Assembly: GCA_964406735.1 (NCBI GenBank)
Contig: CAYOSU010000001.1
Span: 245,253 to 309,252 of the forward strand
Source of the DNA: CAYOSU01 sp964406735
GTDB taxonomy: Bacteria; Bacillota; Clostridia; Christensenellales; CAMQZB01
DNA length: 64,000 nucleotides
Reading direction: 5' to 3'
Each line of letters opens with the position of its first letter. Within the stretch, counting starts at the first letter, position 1. The position numbers and the translations under genes were made by a program. The notes under the pieces were generated by a model. It did no database searches. It was not told where the DNA came from and was given only the letters and a program-made list of their open reading frames with translations. Below, one piece after another: positions 8,048-16,265 of this stretch.

Positions 8048-8971
8048 ATGTCAATCGAGACTGTAACCAATACAACGCCGCAGAAAAAAGCGTCGGCAGG
8101 CTTTTACGTAGCAAACGCCGTCGTTTTTGCGCTTTCCGTATTTTTTGAGATAGAGTCCAAAAACGTCCTCAAAAACTACGTTTACCTTGCAATACTTTTA
8201 TCCTGCCTGATCTTCGGTGCAACTTTGTTTTTTGCGATCAGGAAAAAGGAGATAATAAAGAGCCTTTCAAATCAGGCTATTTCGAGGCTTCTTTTCATCG
8301 TAGCGATAGTCGTATGCTTCATAACGCTCATAACCTTTTTCTTCGACTTGACGGGCATTTTGGAGATGACCGACACCGTCGAGGAGATGAGGGACTATAT
8401 CAAGCAGTTTAGATACGCAAAATGGGTGTATATAGCGATACAGTTCGGACAGGTGCTTTTTCTACCCATCCCTACGACCGTTACCCTGCTTGCAGGCTTG
8501 CTTCTTTTCAAGCCGTGGGAGGTAGTATTCTACTCCATGGTGGCGATAATCCCTGGCTCCGTAATAATGTTCCTGTTTGGCAAATACGCAGGCAGAAAGG
8601 CTGTTAATTGGGCGTTTGGCGAAGAAGAAGTAGAAAAGTACTTAAAGCTCATACACGGCAAGGACGTAGCGTTATTGACATTTATGTTCCTGATGCCGTT
8701 TTTCCCCGACGATACGCTTTGTGCGATCGCAGGGCTTTCGACGATGAAATTTATGTACTTTCTGCCCGTAATAACGCTTGCACGCTTTTTCATGTGCGTA
8801 AGCAACGTTTTCCTGTTCGGCGGCGGACTCATTCCGTTCAGCGGCTGGGGAATACCCGTTTGGATACTCATCGTAGGGCTTTGCATAGCGGCGCTGATAT
8901 TCGTGTGGAAAAAGGGCGATGTGATAGAGGAAAAAGTGGTGGAGCTTTTTAATAGGAGAAAGAAAAAATGA
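8048..8971 (+). CDS. TVP38/TMEM64 (DedA-superfamily) membrane protein
   Basis: A 307-residue polytopic membrane protein. The VTT/SNARE-associated domain core is at about residues 140-260: FLPIPTTVTLLAGLLLFKPW, then IPGSVIMFLFGKYAGRKA and LMPFFPDDTLCAIAGLS. This family is linked to membrane homeostasis and possibly lipid scrambling; no exact substrate is known. A hydrophobic N-terminal extension carries about three more membrane segments. The 3' end overlaps the following ECF gene by 4 bases (ATGA), indicating translational coupling. Confidence 0.85.
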   Translation: MSIETVTNTTPQKKASAGFYVANAVVFALSVFFEIESKNVLKNYVYLAILLSCLIFGATLFFAIRKKEIIKSLSNQAISRLLFIVAIVVCFITLITFFFDLTGILEMTDTVEEMRDYIKQFRYAKWVYIAIQFGQVLFLPIPTTVTLLAGLLLFKPWEVVFYSMVAIIPGSVIMFLFGKYAGRKAVNWAFGEEEVEKYLKLIHGKDVALLTFMFLMPFFPDDTLCAIAGLSTMKFMYFLPVITLARFFMCVSNVFLFGGGLIPFSGWGIPVWILIVGLCIAALIFVWKKGDVIEEKVVELFNRRKKK

Positions 8972-9471
8972 ACACCTCTTTGACCAAAAGGATAGCCTAC
9001 GCAGGCGTTATGACCGCTCTTTGTGCGGTATGCACGATGTTCATATCGATACCCTCCCTTCTTGGCGGACATACCAACCTTTCCGATATGGTAATATACC
9101 TTGCGGCTGCTTTGTTAGACCCTGTTTCCGCTCTCGTAGTCGGCGGCATTGGAACGCTCATTGCAGACCTTATTGCCTACCCCGTAACGGCTGTGTTTTC
9201 ACTCGTATTTCACGGCTTAGAGGGGCTTGTTGCAGGTCTTTTGGTCAAGGCGTTCAAGAATAACGCCGTATATAACGGCATAGCGTTCGCAATAGGCGGA
9301 CTTATAATGATAGTCGGCTTTTTCTTTGCAAAGGCGTTCTATTACGGCACTTTGCCGACGGCATTGGAATCTCTTTGGAGAAATATATTGCAGGTCGTCA
9401 TATCGATAGTCTTAGCCTTAACGCTTTTATATCCCTTAAAGCTCAAAGAGCTTGCCAAAAAGCTGTACTGA
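8968..9471 (+). CDS. ECF transporter S component (substrate unknown)
   Basis: A 167-residue integral membrane substrate-binding subunit of an energy-coupling-factor vitamin transporter. The N-terminal helix with AYAGVMTALCAVCTMF is the usual AxxxA-type coupling helix. The following LSDMVIYLAAALLDPVSALVVGGIGTLIADL block is typical of the fold. No riboswitch is seen ahead of it, so the vitamin is not indicated. The shared EcfA/EcfT subunits are not in this window. It is the last gene of the apgM operon. Confidence 0.8.
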   Translation: MNTSLTKRIAYAGVMTALCAVCTMFISIPSLLGGHTNLSDMVIYLAAALLDPVSALVVGGIGTLIADLIAYPVTAVFSLVFHGLEGLVAGLLVKAFKNNAVYNGIAFAIGGLIMIVGFFFAKAFYYGTLPTALESLWRNILQVVISIVLALTLLYPLKLKELAKKLY

Positions 9472-9490
9472 AAATTTAACGAAAAAGAGT

Positions 9491-9524
9491 AAACGCACTT
9501 AAACAATAAGTGCGTTTTTTTATT
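9491..9524. terminator. Terminator between the ECF gene and DUF4363 gene
   Basis: Perfect 11-bp stem AAACGCACTTA / TAAGTGCGTTT with an AACAA loop and a T-run. It lies between convergent genes. Confidence 0.85.
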
Positions 9525-9894
9525 ACAATAAATTTTCTATCGCAAAGCGGTATGTCTTAGGGATCGATACCGATAGGTCAAGGATTGCCTCGAGCTCGCA
9601 TAGTGCGTCGATGTTGTTTTGCTCGGTAGAATAGATTTTGGCGAGCGAAAAGTGCGCTTCAAGCTCTCTGATGTCGTTATGCGGTATAATAGCGTGAAGT
9701 AGCCGCTTTTTCTCCTTCCACCAACCGTAGACCTCGACGACATTTTCCTCGGCGACAGAGCCTTTTTCGGCGTCTATGCAGGCGGCAGTTCTCTCACCAA
9801 GCTCAGAAAAAACGTTTTTAATTGTCGCCTGCTCGGCTACGACGCCGACGGCAACGAGAGACAGTATGCAAAGAATAAGAATAAACTGCTTCAT
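9523..9894 (-). CDS. DUF4363 family protein
   Basis: A 123-residue protein with an N-terminal signal or anchor helix (residues about 3-20) followed by a helical extracytoplasmic domain containing VYGWWKEKKRLLHAIIPHNDIRELEAHF. This agrees with the DUF4363 family, which in spore-forming Clostridia often follows a DUF421 (YetF/YdfS) gene, as here. Its function is unknown. Only one base separates it from the upstream DUF421 gene, so the two form a unit. Confidence 0.8.
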   Translation of the reverse strand: MKQFILILCILSLVAVGVVAEQATIKNVFSELGERTAACIDAEKGSVAEENVVEVYGWWKEKKRLLHAIIPHNDIRELEAHFSLAKIYSTEQNNIDALCELEAILDLSVSIPKTYRFAIENLL

Positions 9895-9895
9895 A

Positions 9896-10576
9896 TCAAC
9901 CCTCCAACTGTCCGCTTTGAGCGGCTTCGCCCTTCACCTGAAAATACACCTCGCCGTTCTCGTCTACCGAGAAAAACAGTACCTCTTCGGCTTTTGCTCC
10001 GTTTTGTGACAAAAATTCGGCGATATCATCTTCGGTATATCCCGAAGCCTTGAGATTGTCAAAGTTCATTTTGCCGCTCGTTATTATCATAACGGGAAGA
10101 GTCGGCTCGGGATCGTCCTTAGTCTTCGTAATAACGGATAGCTTTCCGTTGGTCTCGACGATAGCGTACTGGACGTCCTCGAACGAGAAACAGCCTGCGT
10201 TCCTTAGGTTTTCCTCTAAGTCTGCGATTGTCATGTTGAGCTTAGTAAGCTCTTCAAAGTCGATGCCTTGAGGGTTCATGACGACTACGGGCTTTCCCGT
10301 AAAGAATTTTCTCAGCTTAACGCTCTTTTTCGACAGTATAACGATGACGGTATGGACGAGAAATATCGCAAGGATGGCAACTATTCCGTAAAGCAGAGGA
10401 ATAGATACGTCCGACATCGGAACGCAGGCAAGGTCGGCGATTATGAGTGTTATAACGAGCTCGTAAGGCTGCATCTCACCGATCTGCCGCTTGCCCATTA
10501 GGCGCAGCACGACGAATACCGTCGTAAAAATTATGATCGAACGAAGAAATACTGTCAGCATAGTATTATTTTGCAA
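9896..10576 (-). CDS. YetF-like DUF421 membrane protein
   Basis: A 226-residue protein with about three N-terminal membrane helices (residues 5-80) and a cytoplasmic C-terminal domain. The hallmark LRLMGKRQIGEMQPYELVITLIIADLA (residues 23-49) and the GKPVVVMNPQGIDFEELTKLNMTIADLEENLR segment identify DUF421. Relatives in Bacillus are expressed during sporulation or envelope stress; the molecular role is not settled. The C-terminal part beyond residue 160 resembles the small domain often found at the end of this family. Confidence 0.88.
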   Translation of the reverse strand: MQNNTMLTVFLRSIIIFTTVFVVLRLMGKRQIGEMQPYELVITLIIADLACVPMSDVSIPLLYGIVAILAIFLVHTVIVILSKKSVKLRKFFTGKPVVVMNPQGIDFEELTKLNMTIADLEENLRNAGCFSFEDVQYAIVETNGKLSVITKTKDDPEPTLPVMIITSGKMNFDNLKASGYTEDDIAEFLSQNGAKAEEVLFFSVDENGEVYFQVKGEAAQSGQLEG

Positions 10577-10673
10577 AAAAGAAAACGCTTTTATTCAAAG
10601 GCGTAGTTGTCGAAATAAAAAATAAAGCATTTATTTTACTAAACGCTTTGGAAATAAACTGTTTTGCAGACTT

Positions 10674-11183
10674 TTAGTTATTAAGTATCCCTCGCTTTTT
10701 AAGCCCTCTTTCAAGCAATATCGTCAAAAAGACGTTGACGGAGATATTGAGTAGCTGAACGGGTGCACGGAGCAGCATATAACTAAAAAATGGTACGCCC
10801 TTCGACGTATAGGTATAAAGCCCGTATGAATTGAGAAGAAGGGAGCAAACGACGAAGCCTATGCCTGCGCCTATTATTATCTTCAAGATTGGCTTATCCC
10901 ACTTAATGCGATAGAATATTCCCATAATAAGCCCCCAAAGGCTCGTTGCCAAAAGTATAAACAGGTTTGGCGCATATCCCTTAGCAAAACAACCCAAGGT
11001 ATCGGATATGGCTCCGACGGCGAACGCCAACAGGGGATTTAAGAAAAACGAGGAGGTAAATAAAACGAGCGGCGCAAAGCTGATCGAAAAAAGCTCTCCG
11101 AACGGGATATAAAGGTAGTTAGTCAAAAAGCATATCGCCGTAAACATAGCGGTGTACGCAAGATTTTTCGCAGCTATCTTCAT
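10674..11183 (-). CDS. ECF transporter S component, possibly folate type
   Basis: A 169-residue integral membrane protein with an N-terminal AYTAMFTAICFLTNYL coupling helix and ISFAPLVLFTSSFFLNPLLAFAVGAISDTLGCF, the layout of FolT-like S components. I lean to the folate family from the position of the GAISDTLG motif, but the substrate is not proved and no tetrahydrofolate riboswitch precedes it. It lies 46 bases downstream of the flippase gene and probably shares its transcript. Confidence 0.7.
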   Translation of the reverse strand: MKIAAKNLAYTAMFTAICFLTNYLYIPFGELFSISFAPLVLFTSSFFLNPLLAFAVGAISDTLGCFAKGYAPNLFILLATSLWGLIMGIFYRIKWDKPILKIIIGAGIGFVVCSLLLNSYGLYTYTSKGVPFFSYMLLRAPVQLLNISVNVFLTILLERGLKKRGILNN

Positions 11184-11229
11184 ATCATACCTCCTTACAA
11201 ATTTAGTCTGACATAAAATTACTCCTTTT

Positions 11230-12678
11230 TCACCGTTTTGTCAATGCTTTTTTTACGCCGTCGGGGATAATGAGCGCAAGGGACAGCAAAAATATACCGA
11301 GAACGACCGCTCCGACGACTGCGATAGATATGATAAAGTGTACGTTTTGCAAGAGCTTTTCGGCGCAAAAACCGATAGGAAAGAGAACGCAGACGAGAAG
11401 AAAGGGCGAAAGCGATAGCCAAAGTTCCTTTTTATTGATGCAAAGCGTTTTAGAGAGCTTAAATAAGTTTACCGAGGCAGAAACCACCGCTTGAAGTGTT
11501 ACTGCAACGCATTCTGCGTATATAGAGATAAAAGGCGAAAGCGTAAGAACGCATACGATAGAGACTACTGCACCTGAAATAAAGCTTTTGAGAGACTCCC
11601 TTTCAAGCCCGAGACTGTTTAGTATCGAGCCCGACAGCTGGTTCAGCGACATCGGAAAAATTGCAAGACAAGAAAGCGATAAAAGATAGGATGCATCCCT
11701 TTTCCCGAAAACGCCGAGCGTAAGCTCACCTGCAAGGGAAAGATAGAGAGATACGACGAGTGCCGAAAGGCATGCGCCGAACGATAGAGAATAAAGAGTC
11801 GTCAGCTTGTTGCTTCCCTCGCTTTTGGCGATCTTCGGAAGAAGCACTAAGCATAGCGAGCCGACTATCGAGCTTGGCGCAAAAAGAAGAGGCACGACGA
11901 CTGCCGAATATACCCCGATAAGAGAAAGCGCTTCCGAAAGCGTCTTCCCCGAAAGAGTTATCATTTTAGGCAGAATAAGGGTCAGAATTGCTGATGTCGC
12001 CGACGCAAGAAGACGGGTCGAGATAATAGGCGTTGAGCTTTTAACGACGCTTACACAGTCGTATTTAGAGGGGAACGCCACTTTGCCTCCGCCCGAAAAA
12101 TACGCAATAAAGGAGTAAAGACAGGAGCAGGCAGACGATATGGTAATTGCCATGCAGGGTATTGCGACGGAAAGTGTAGGCTTAAAAAGAACGAGGACCA
12201 GAATGACGGCGGCGTACGCAATTTCCTCAAAAAATTCCGCAAACGAGAAAGCAAAAAAGCGCTCACGACCCCATAATGCACCGCGAAGCGAGCAATACAT
12301 CGCAGAAACGACGACTGCAGGAAGTAATAGCTTCAAGCAAAAAACGCTTTTAGAGTCTGCAAACAGAAAACTTAAGTGTTCACCGAACAAAAATGCGATA
12401 AGGCATAAAACAACAGCCGCAAAAAGGCATATTGCGGATGATGCGAACAGGCTTTTCTCACCCTTTCGGCCTTGAGCGAATGCACGGGAAACGGAGAGCG
12501 GAAAGCCCGACGATATGACGGTCATAGCGATGGCGAAGACGGAGAGTGCGCTTTGATAAACTCCAAGATCGAAAGACGAGAGCGTTCTTGCGAGCAATAT
12601 CTTGCACAGCATCGAAAGTAGCCTCGTAAGAACAGAAAGCACCGTAACGGTAGTAAAAGACTTCAGAAGTTTTTTCAT
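11230..12678 (-). CDS. spoVB: SpoVB-like oligosaccharide/lipid flippase (MOP superfamily)
   Basis: A 482-residue protein with about 14 membrane helices. It begins LLKSFTTVTVLSVLTRLLSMLCKILLARTLSS, the usual first helix of MurJ/SpoVB flippases that move lipid-linked precursors across the membrane. Position beside a LysM gene and sporulation-linked genes in the window favours SpoVB over MurJ, but paralogues in this family are hard to separate by eye. Length is slightly short of the usual 500-520 residues. Confidence 0.75.
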   Translation of the reverse strand: MKKLLKSFTTVTVLSVLTRLLSMLCKILLARTLSSFDLGVYQSALSVFAIAMTVISSGFPLSVSRAFAQGRKGEKSLFASSAICLFAAVVLCLIAFLFGEHLSFLFADSKSVFCLKLLLPAVVVSAMYCSLRGALWGRERFFAFSFAEFFEEIAYAAVILVLVLFKPTLSVAIPCMAITISSACSCLYSFIAYFSGGGKVAFPSKYDCVSVVKSSTPIISTRLLASATSAILTLILPKMITLSGKTLSEALSLIGVYSAVVVPLLFAPSSIVGSLCLVLLPKIAKSEGSNKLTTLYSLSFGACLSALVVSLYLSLAGELTLGVFGKRDASYLLSLSCLAIFPMSLNQLSGSILNSLGLERESLKSFISGAVVSIVCVLTLSPFISIYAECVAVTLQAVVSASVNLFKLSKTLCINKKELWLSLSPFLLVCVLFPIGFCAEKLLQNVHFIISIAVVGAVVLGIFLLSLALIIPDGVKKALTKR

Positions 12679-12723
12679 AGAATATCATATTATAAGGCGG
12701 CGCAATTAAGAATAAGATACTGT

Positions 12724-13146
12724 ATGAAGATAATAATAGAAAATGTACTTTCAAGCGCAAGCGATATAGCTTCTGCTTTTCACGTAAGCGAAACCTGCGT
12801 CCAAAAAAGCGATAATACTGCGATTATCACAACTCCCTCCGTCGAGATAAAGCCTGAAAGCTCCTATATCAAGCTGAAACGTAACGATACGGTAGCGAGC
12901 GTGTGCCAAAGATATAACGTCCCGAAGAGTGTTCTTCAAAAAGCAAACGAGGGCGTAGAGATGACTTGCGGCGTAACGGTCTTCGTGCCAAGCTTTGACG
13001 GAATAGCCTATACCGTAAAGCCCCTCGATACCCTTTCAGCCATCTCCAAACGCTTCGGGATGTCGGAAACGGAGATAGCGAGAAAAAACGCCGTCGAATA
13101 TCTTTCTCCCGGAATAGTACTCGACTTAACGCCCGAAAATCGATAA
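12724..13146 (+). CDS. LysM-repeat protein
   Basis: A 140-residue protein with two LysM-like modules of about 45 residues. The first is YIKLKRNDTVASVCQRYNVPKSVLQKAN at about residues 48-75. The second is YTVKPLDTLSAISKRFGMSETEIARKN at about residues 96-122. Both have the usual peptidoglycan- or chitin-binding spacing. No signal peptide is obvious, so the protein may act inside the sporulating cell, as spore-coat LysM proteins do, or leave by another path. It is transcribed divergently from the flippase gene with only 45 bases between them. Confidence 0.78.
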   Translation: MKIIIENVLSSASDIASAFHVSETCVQKSDNTAIITTPSVEIKPESSYIKLKRNDTVASVCQRYNVPKSVLQKANEGVEMTCGVTVFVPSFDGIAYTVKPLDTLSAISKRFGMSETEIARKNAVEYLSPGIVLDLTPENR

Positions 13147-13209
13147 AAACGAACGATTTATTTTCAAAAACATATGTTGCTTTATGTTCGTCAAATTGCG
13201 TAAAAATGC

Positions 13210-13238
13210 TTGCCAAACATTTCGGTATATTATATAAT
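13210..13238 (+). promoter_or_regulatory. Promoter of the GNAT-like gene
   Basis: TTGCCA (13210-13215), 17-base spacer and TATAAT (13233-13238), 31 bases before the start codon. Confidence 0.75.
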
Positions 13239-13268
13239 AGCAACGAATAAACGAATTGTGAGGTAGGT

Positions 13269-14459
13269 ATGTTCGTTATTGAAGAGGTAAAAACAAAGAG
13301 GCAGATGAAGCAGTTCGTGGACTTTGCCAACGACTTATATAAAAACGTACCGCAGTACGTTCCGCCAATTTACGGCGACGAGGTAGGCTTGATCTCCGTC
13401 AAGACCAATCCGTCGCTCAATACCTGTACGGCGAGATTTTGGATGTGCAAGGATAAAAACGGCAATGTAGTCGGCAGGATAGGTGCTATCTTGCAGCCCG
13501 TATACAACGAAAGAGTGAGCGGAAAATTTATGCGTTTCACTCGCTTTGACGTAATAGATAATATCGAGATAACAAAGCTCCTTTTCGACGAGGTGTTGAA
13601 GTACGCCCGTGAAGAGGGTATGGAGAAGATCCACGGTCCCTTAGGCTTTAACGACTTCGAGAGAGAGGGGCTTGTCGTTCAGGGCTTCCAATATAGGGTA
13701 ACGTCCTCAAACGAGTATAACTTCCCGTACTATATGGAGCATCTTGAAAAGCTTGGATTTGTCAAAGAAGCCGACTGGTTCGAGTATAGGCTGTTAGCGC
13801 CCGACGCTCCCGACGAGCGTTACGAAAAGCTTGCCAAATACGTCGGCGAAAAATATAAGCTCCATGATGGCACGATAGGTCTTTCGACGGGTCAGATAGT
13901 ATCTCGCTACGCAGACAAAATATTCGACCTTCTCAACGAGTGCTATGGCGAGCTTCACGGCTACGTCTATATCACCAAAGAGGTGCAAAAACAGCTTGCG
14001 GCATCCTTCCGCTTTGCGGTAAAGAACGACTTTATCTCGCTGATATTGGACGAGAACGACGAGCTCATTGCTCTCGGCATTGCTCTTTCCTCGATGTCAA
14101 AGCCCTTAAAGACCTTCAACGGTCATCTGTTCCCGTTCGGCTTTATCCCGATGTTGTTCACCCTCCAGCACCCAAAAGAGCTCGAGCTTGCGTTCATTGC
14201 GGTAAAAGAAAATTATAGGCGCAAGGGTGTACACGTAATGGTCATGAATAAGCTCATGAACTCCGCAGTAAAGTGGGGGATACACTACGCCGAGTCAAAC
14301 TGCATTTTGGAATACAACGAGAAGATGCGCAATATCTGGGAGAAGTGGGATCACGTCAACCACAGAAAACGCCGTTGCTATGTCTTGAACGACCTTCCGA
14401 AAGAGAGCTTTACGAAAGATTTAGCCGAAGAGCCCAAACAGATAGAGGCAAAAGAATAG
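13269..14459 (+). CDS. GNAT-fold (YghO-like) protein
   Basis: A 396-residue soluble protein. It starts with the YghO/GNAT-like pattern FVDFANDLYKNVPQYVPPIYGDE and has RFWMCKDKNGNVVGRIGAI, then GPLGFNDFEREGLVVQGF. A second acetyltransferase-like core lies near the C-terminus (ELAFIAVKENYRRKGVHVMVMNKLM, about residues 302-326), where RRKG resembles the acetyl-CoA binding loop. Substrate unknown. It is a single-gene unit with its own promoter and a terminator at 14515. Confidence 0.75.
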   Translation: MFVIEEVKTKRQMKQFVDFANDLYKNVPQYVPPIYGDEVGLISVKTNPSLNTCTARFWMCKDKNGNVVGRIGAILQPVYNERVSGKFMRFTRFDVIDNIEITKLLFDEVLKYAREEGMEKIHGPLGFNDFEREGLVVQGFQYRVTSSNEYNFPYYMEHLEKLGFVKEADWFEYRLLAPDAPDERYEKLAKYVGEKYKLHDGTIGLSTGQIVSRYADKIFDLLNECYGELHGYVYITKEVQKQLAASFRFAVKNDFISLILDENDELIALGIALSSMSKPLKTFNGHLFPFGFIPMLFTLQHPKELELAFIAVKENYRRKGVHVMVMNKLMNSAVKWGIHYAESNCILEYNEKMRNIWEKWDHVNHRKRRCYVLNDLPKESFTKDLAEEPKQIEAKE

Positions 14460-14514
14460 TTACCGATAGGTGCATATAAAAAGATCGAAAAAGTCGGTCG
14501 TAAAATAAAAAAAT

Positions 14515-14550
14515 AAAGACACGTGCTTGATGAAAGCAACGTGTCTTTTT
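14515..14550. terminator. Bidirectional terminator between GNAT-like gene and rsmA
   Basis: Stem AAAGACACGT / ACGTGTCTTT with an inner GCTT/AAGC pairing. T-run on the plus strand and a T-rich flank on the minus strand. Confidence 0.8.
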
Positions 14551-14580
14551 CAGTGATATTTCAATAAAGCAATTTCAAGC

Positions 14581-14667
14581 AGTCCAATATATCGTACACA
14601 AAGGTCTACTGTCCGATAAATCGTACAGTCGGCTTAAAATACCACTATCGTCCGATATATCGTACTG
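14581..14667. repeat. Three-copy palindromic repeat array (TGTCC...GTACA type)
   Basis: Three related near-palindromes: AGTCCAATATATCGTACA (14581-14598), TGTCCGATAAATCGTACA (14610-14627) and CGTCCGATATATCGTACT (14649-14666). Start-to-start distances are 29 and 39 bases. They fill the gap between the terminator at 14550 and the rsmA stop codon. Related palindromes occur at 24654 and 43978. Confidence 0.75.
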
Positions 14668-15501
14668 CTATTTTTGTAGCTTTCCGATCTCGTCCGAAAG
14701 CCTCACGAACTCCTCGGTAGACAGCTTTTCTCCACGGATACCCTTGTCAAGCCCTGCTCGCTCGATAGACTCGTCCGCCTCGATTCTTGACATACCGAAC
14801 GCCGACATGAGGTTGTTGGAGAGAGTTTTTCTTCGCATCAGAAACGCCGCCTTGACCGTTTTTAAGAAAAGCTCCTCACTTTTCGGGAAGTATTTTTCAC
14901 GTCTTCTGATGGTGATGACCGCAGAGTCCACGTTAGGGGAGGGGAAGAACATCTTGCGGTTGACGCGCCTTGTGATAGCCGCCTCGCCGTAATAGTCGAT
15001 AGAGGCTGTTATTGCGCCGTACTCAGAAGTCCCAGCCTTTGCGATAAAACGCTCGGCGACCTCTTCCTGCACCATAACGGTAACGCTCTCGGCGTTCTTG
15101 CACTTTTCAAGGAAGAACATAGTAACGGGCGTCGTGATGTAATAGGGAAGATTGGCTACGATCTTAAAATTCCCCAATGCAGCAAACGCCTCTTCGGACT
15201 CCTTCATAATGTCCATAAAGCGCACCTCGACGTTAGAAAAGCCCTCCAATCGTTCTTTCAGAACGGGTTCGAGGTTTCTGTCGATCTCGTAAGCAATGAC
15301 TTTACCTGCCTTTTTAGCAAGCTCTGCGGTAAGAGTACCTGCGCCCGGTCCTACTTCAACGACTGTGTCGTTTTCTGTGATCTCCGCATCGTCAGCTATC
15401 GCTGCAAGGAGATTTGTGTCGGTCAAAAAGTTCTGCCCGAACTTTTTGTTGAAGTGAAATCCGTGTTTATTGAGAGTGTCTTTAACGCTTTGCTGTGTCA
15501 T
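14668..15501 (-). CDS. rsmA: 16S rRNA dimethyladenosine transferase RsmA (KsgA)
   Basis: A 277-residue S-adenosylmethionine-dependent enzyme that dimethylates the two adjacent adenines near the 3' end of 16S rRNA during small-subunit assembly. Signatures are NKKFGQNFLTD (residues 18-28), the SAM-binding VVEVGPGAGTLT (47-58) and the catalytic NLPYYITTP (117-125). Length is normal. The start overlaps the tatD stop by 4 bases (15498-15501). It is the last gene of the metG-tatD-rsmA operon. The primase-like rnmV that often sits between tatD and rsmA is absent. Confidence 0.96.
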   Translation of the reverse strand: MTQQSVKDTLNKHGFHFNKKFGQNFLTDTNLLAAIADDAEITENDTVVEVGPGAGTLTAELAKKAGKVIAYEIDRNLEPVLKERLEGFSNVEVRFMDIMKESEEAFAALGNFKIVANLPYYITTPVTMFFLEKCKNAESVTVMVQEEVAERFIAKAGTSEYGAITASIDYYGEAAITRRVNRKMFFPSPNVDSAVITIRRREKYFPKSEELFLKTVKAAFLMRRKTLSNNLMSAFGMSRIEADESIERAGLDKGIRGEKLSTEEFVRLSDEIGKLQK

Positions 15502-16265
15502 TTTATTTTATCAAATACCCTTTTGAAGTTGAGAAGTATCTGCTCCTCGAGAGCTGTTTTTTCGATGCCTTTAAGCTGTGCAATTTTTTCTACGACGAAA
15601 TTTACGTTCTTAGGCTCGTTTCGCTTTCCACGCATCGGAACGGGGGAAAGGTACGGACAATCCGTCTCCGAAAGTAGCATATCCGTCGGCACGAATTTAG
15701 CAACGTCAAGCAGCTTCCCTGCGTTTTTATAAGTAACCACGCCGCCTATCGAGATAAAGCATCCGAGTTTTAGAAACTCCTTGCACATTTCAAGGCTTTC
15801 CGAAAAGCAATGTAAGACGACGGGCGCTTTCGGCTTATTTTTTTTGAGCGTGTCGAGTATATCCATACCGCAGTCCCGCTGGTGTATGACGACGGGGAGA
15901 GAAACTGATTCCGCTACCTCGAGCTGTTTAACGAAAAACGCCTTTTGCTTGGCTTCGTCGTAAGGCTTCCAGTGATAGTCAAGACCTATTTCTCCGACCG
16001 CAACGACCTTTTCGTCGCTATATAAAGGTAAAAGCCTGTCTATGTCGGAAATCTCTGCGCCCTCGACGTTTTCGGGATGTATGCCTATCGCTGCATACGT
16101 TCTTTCGGATAGCCTTGCGATGTCGATAGCCTTTAATGAACTTTCGACGTCGTAGCCTGAAACTATCGCATAATCAATATTGTCGGCAGAAAAATTGCCG
16201 ACAATATCCTTATGATCGTGGTCAAACGCTTGGTCGTTAAGATGGCAATGTACGTCTACTGCCAT
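15498..16265 (-). CDS. tatD: TatD family metal-dependent hydrolase
   Basis: A 255-residue TIM-barrel nuclease or hydrolase with the family's metal ligands: VDVHCHL (His6, His8), VGEIGLDYHW with the conserved Glu, VIHQRD, and SETDCPYLSP near the C-terminus. TatD proteins act as Mg2+-dependent DNases and possibly in quality control. The start shares one base with the metG stop, and the stop overlaps rsmA. The metG-tatD-rsmA order is widespread in Firmicutes. Confidence 0.93.
   Translation of the reverse strand: MAVDVHCHLNDQAFDHDHKDIVGNFSADNIDYAIVSGYDVESSLKAIDIARLSERTYAAIGIHPENVEGAEISDIDRLLPLYSDEKVVAVGEIGLDYHWKPYDEAKQKAFFVKQLEVAESVSLPVVIHQRDCGMDILDTLKKNKPKAPVVLHCFSESLEMCKEFLKLGCFISIGGVVTYKNAGKLLDVAKFVPTDMLLSETDCPYLSPVPMRGKRNEPKNVNFVVEKIAQLKGIEKTALEEQILLNFKRVFDKIK

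Noticed and set aside
11184..11229. Possible vitamin riboswitch before the FolT-like gene
   Set aside because: The gap is only 46 bases, too short for a known vitamin riboswitch.
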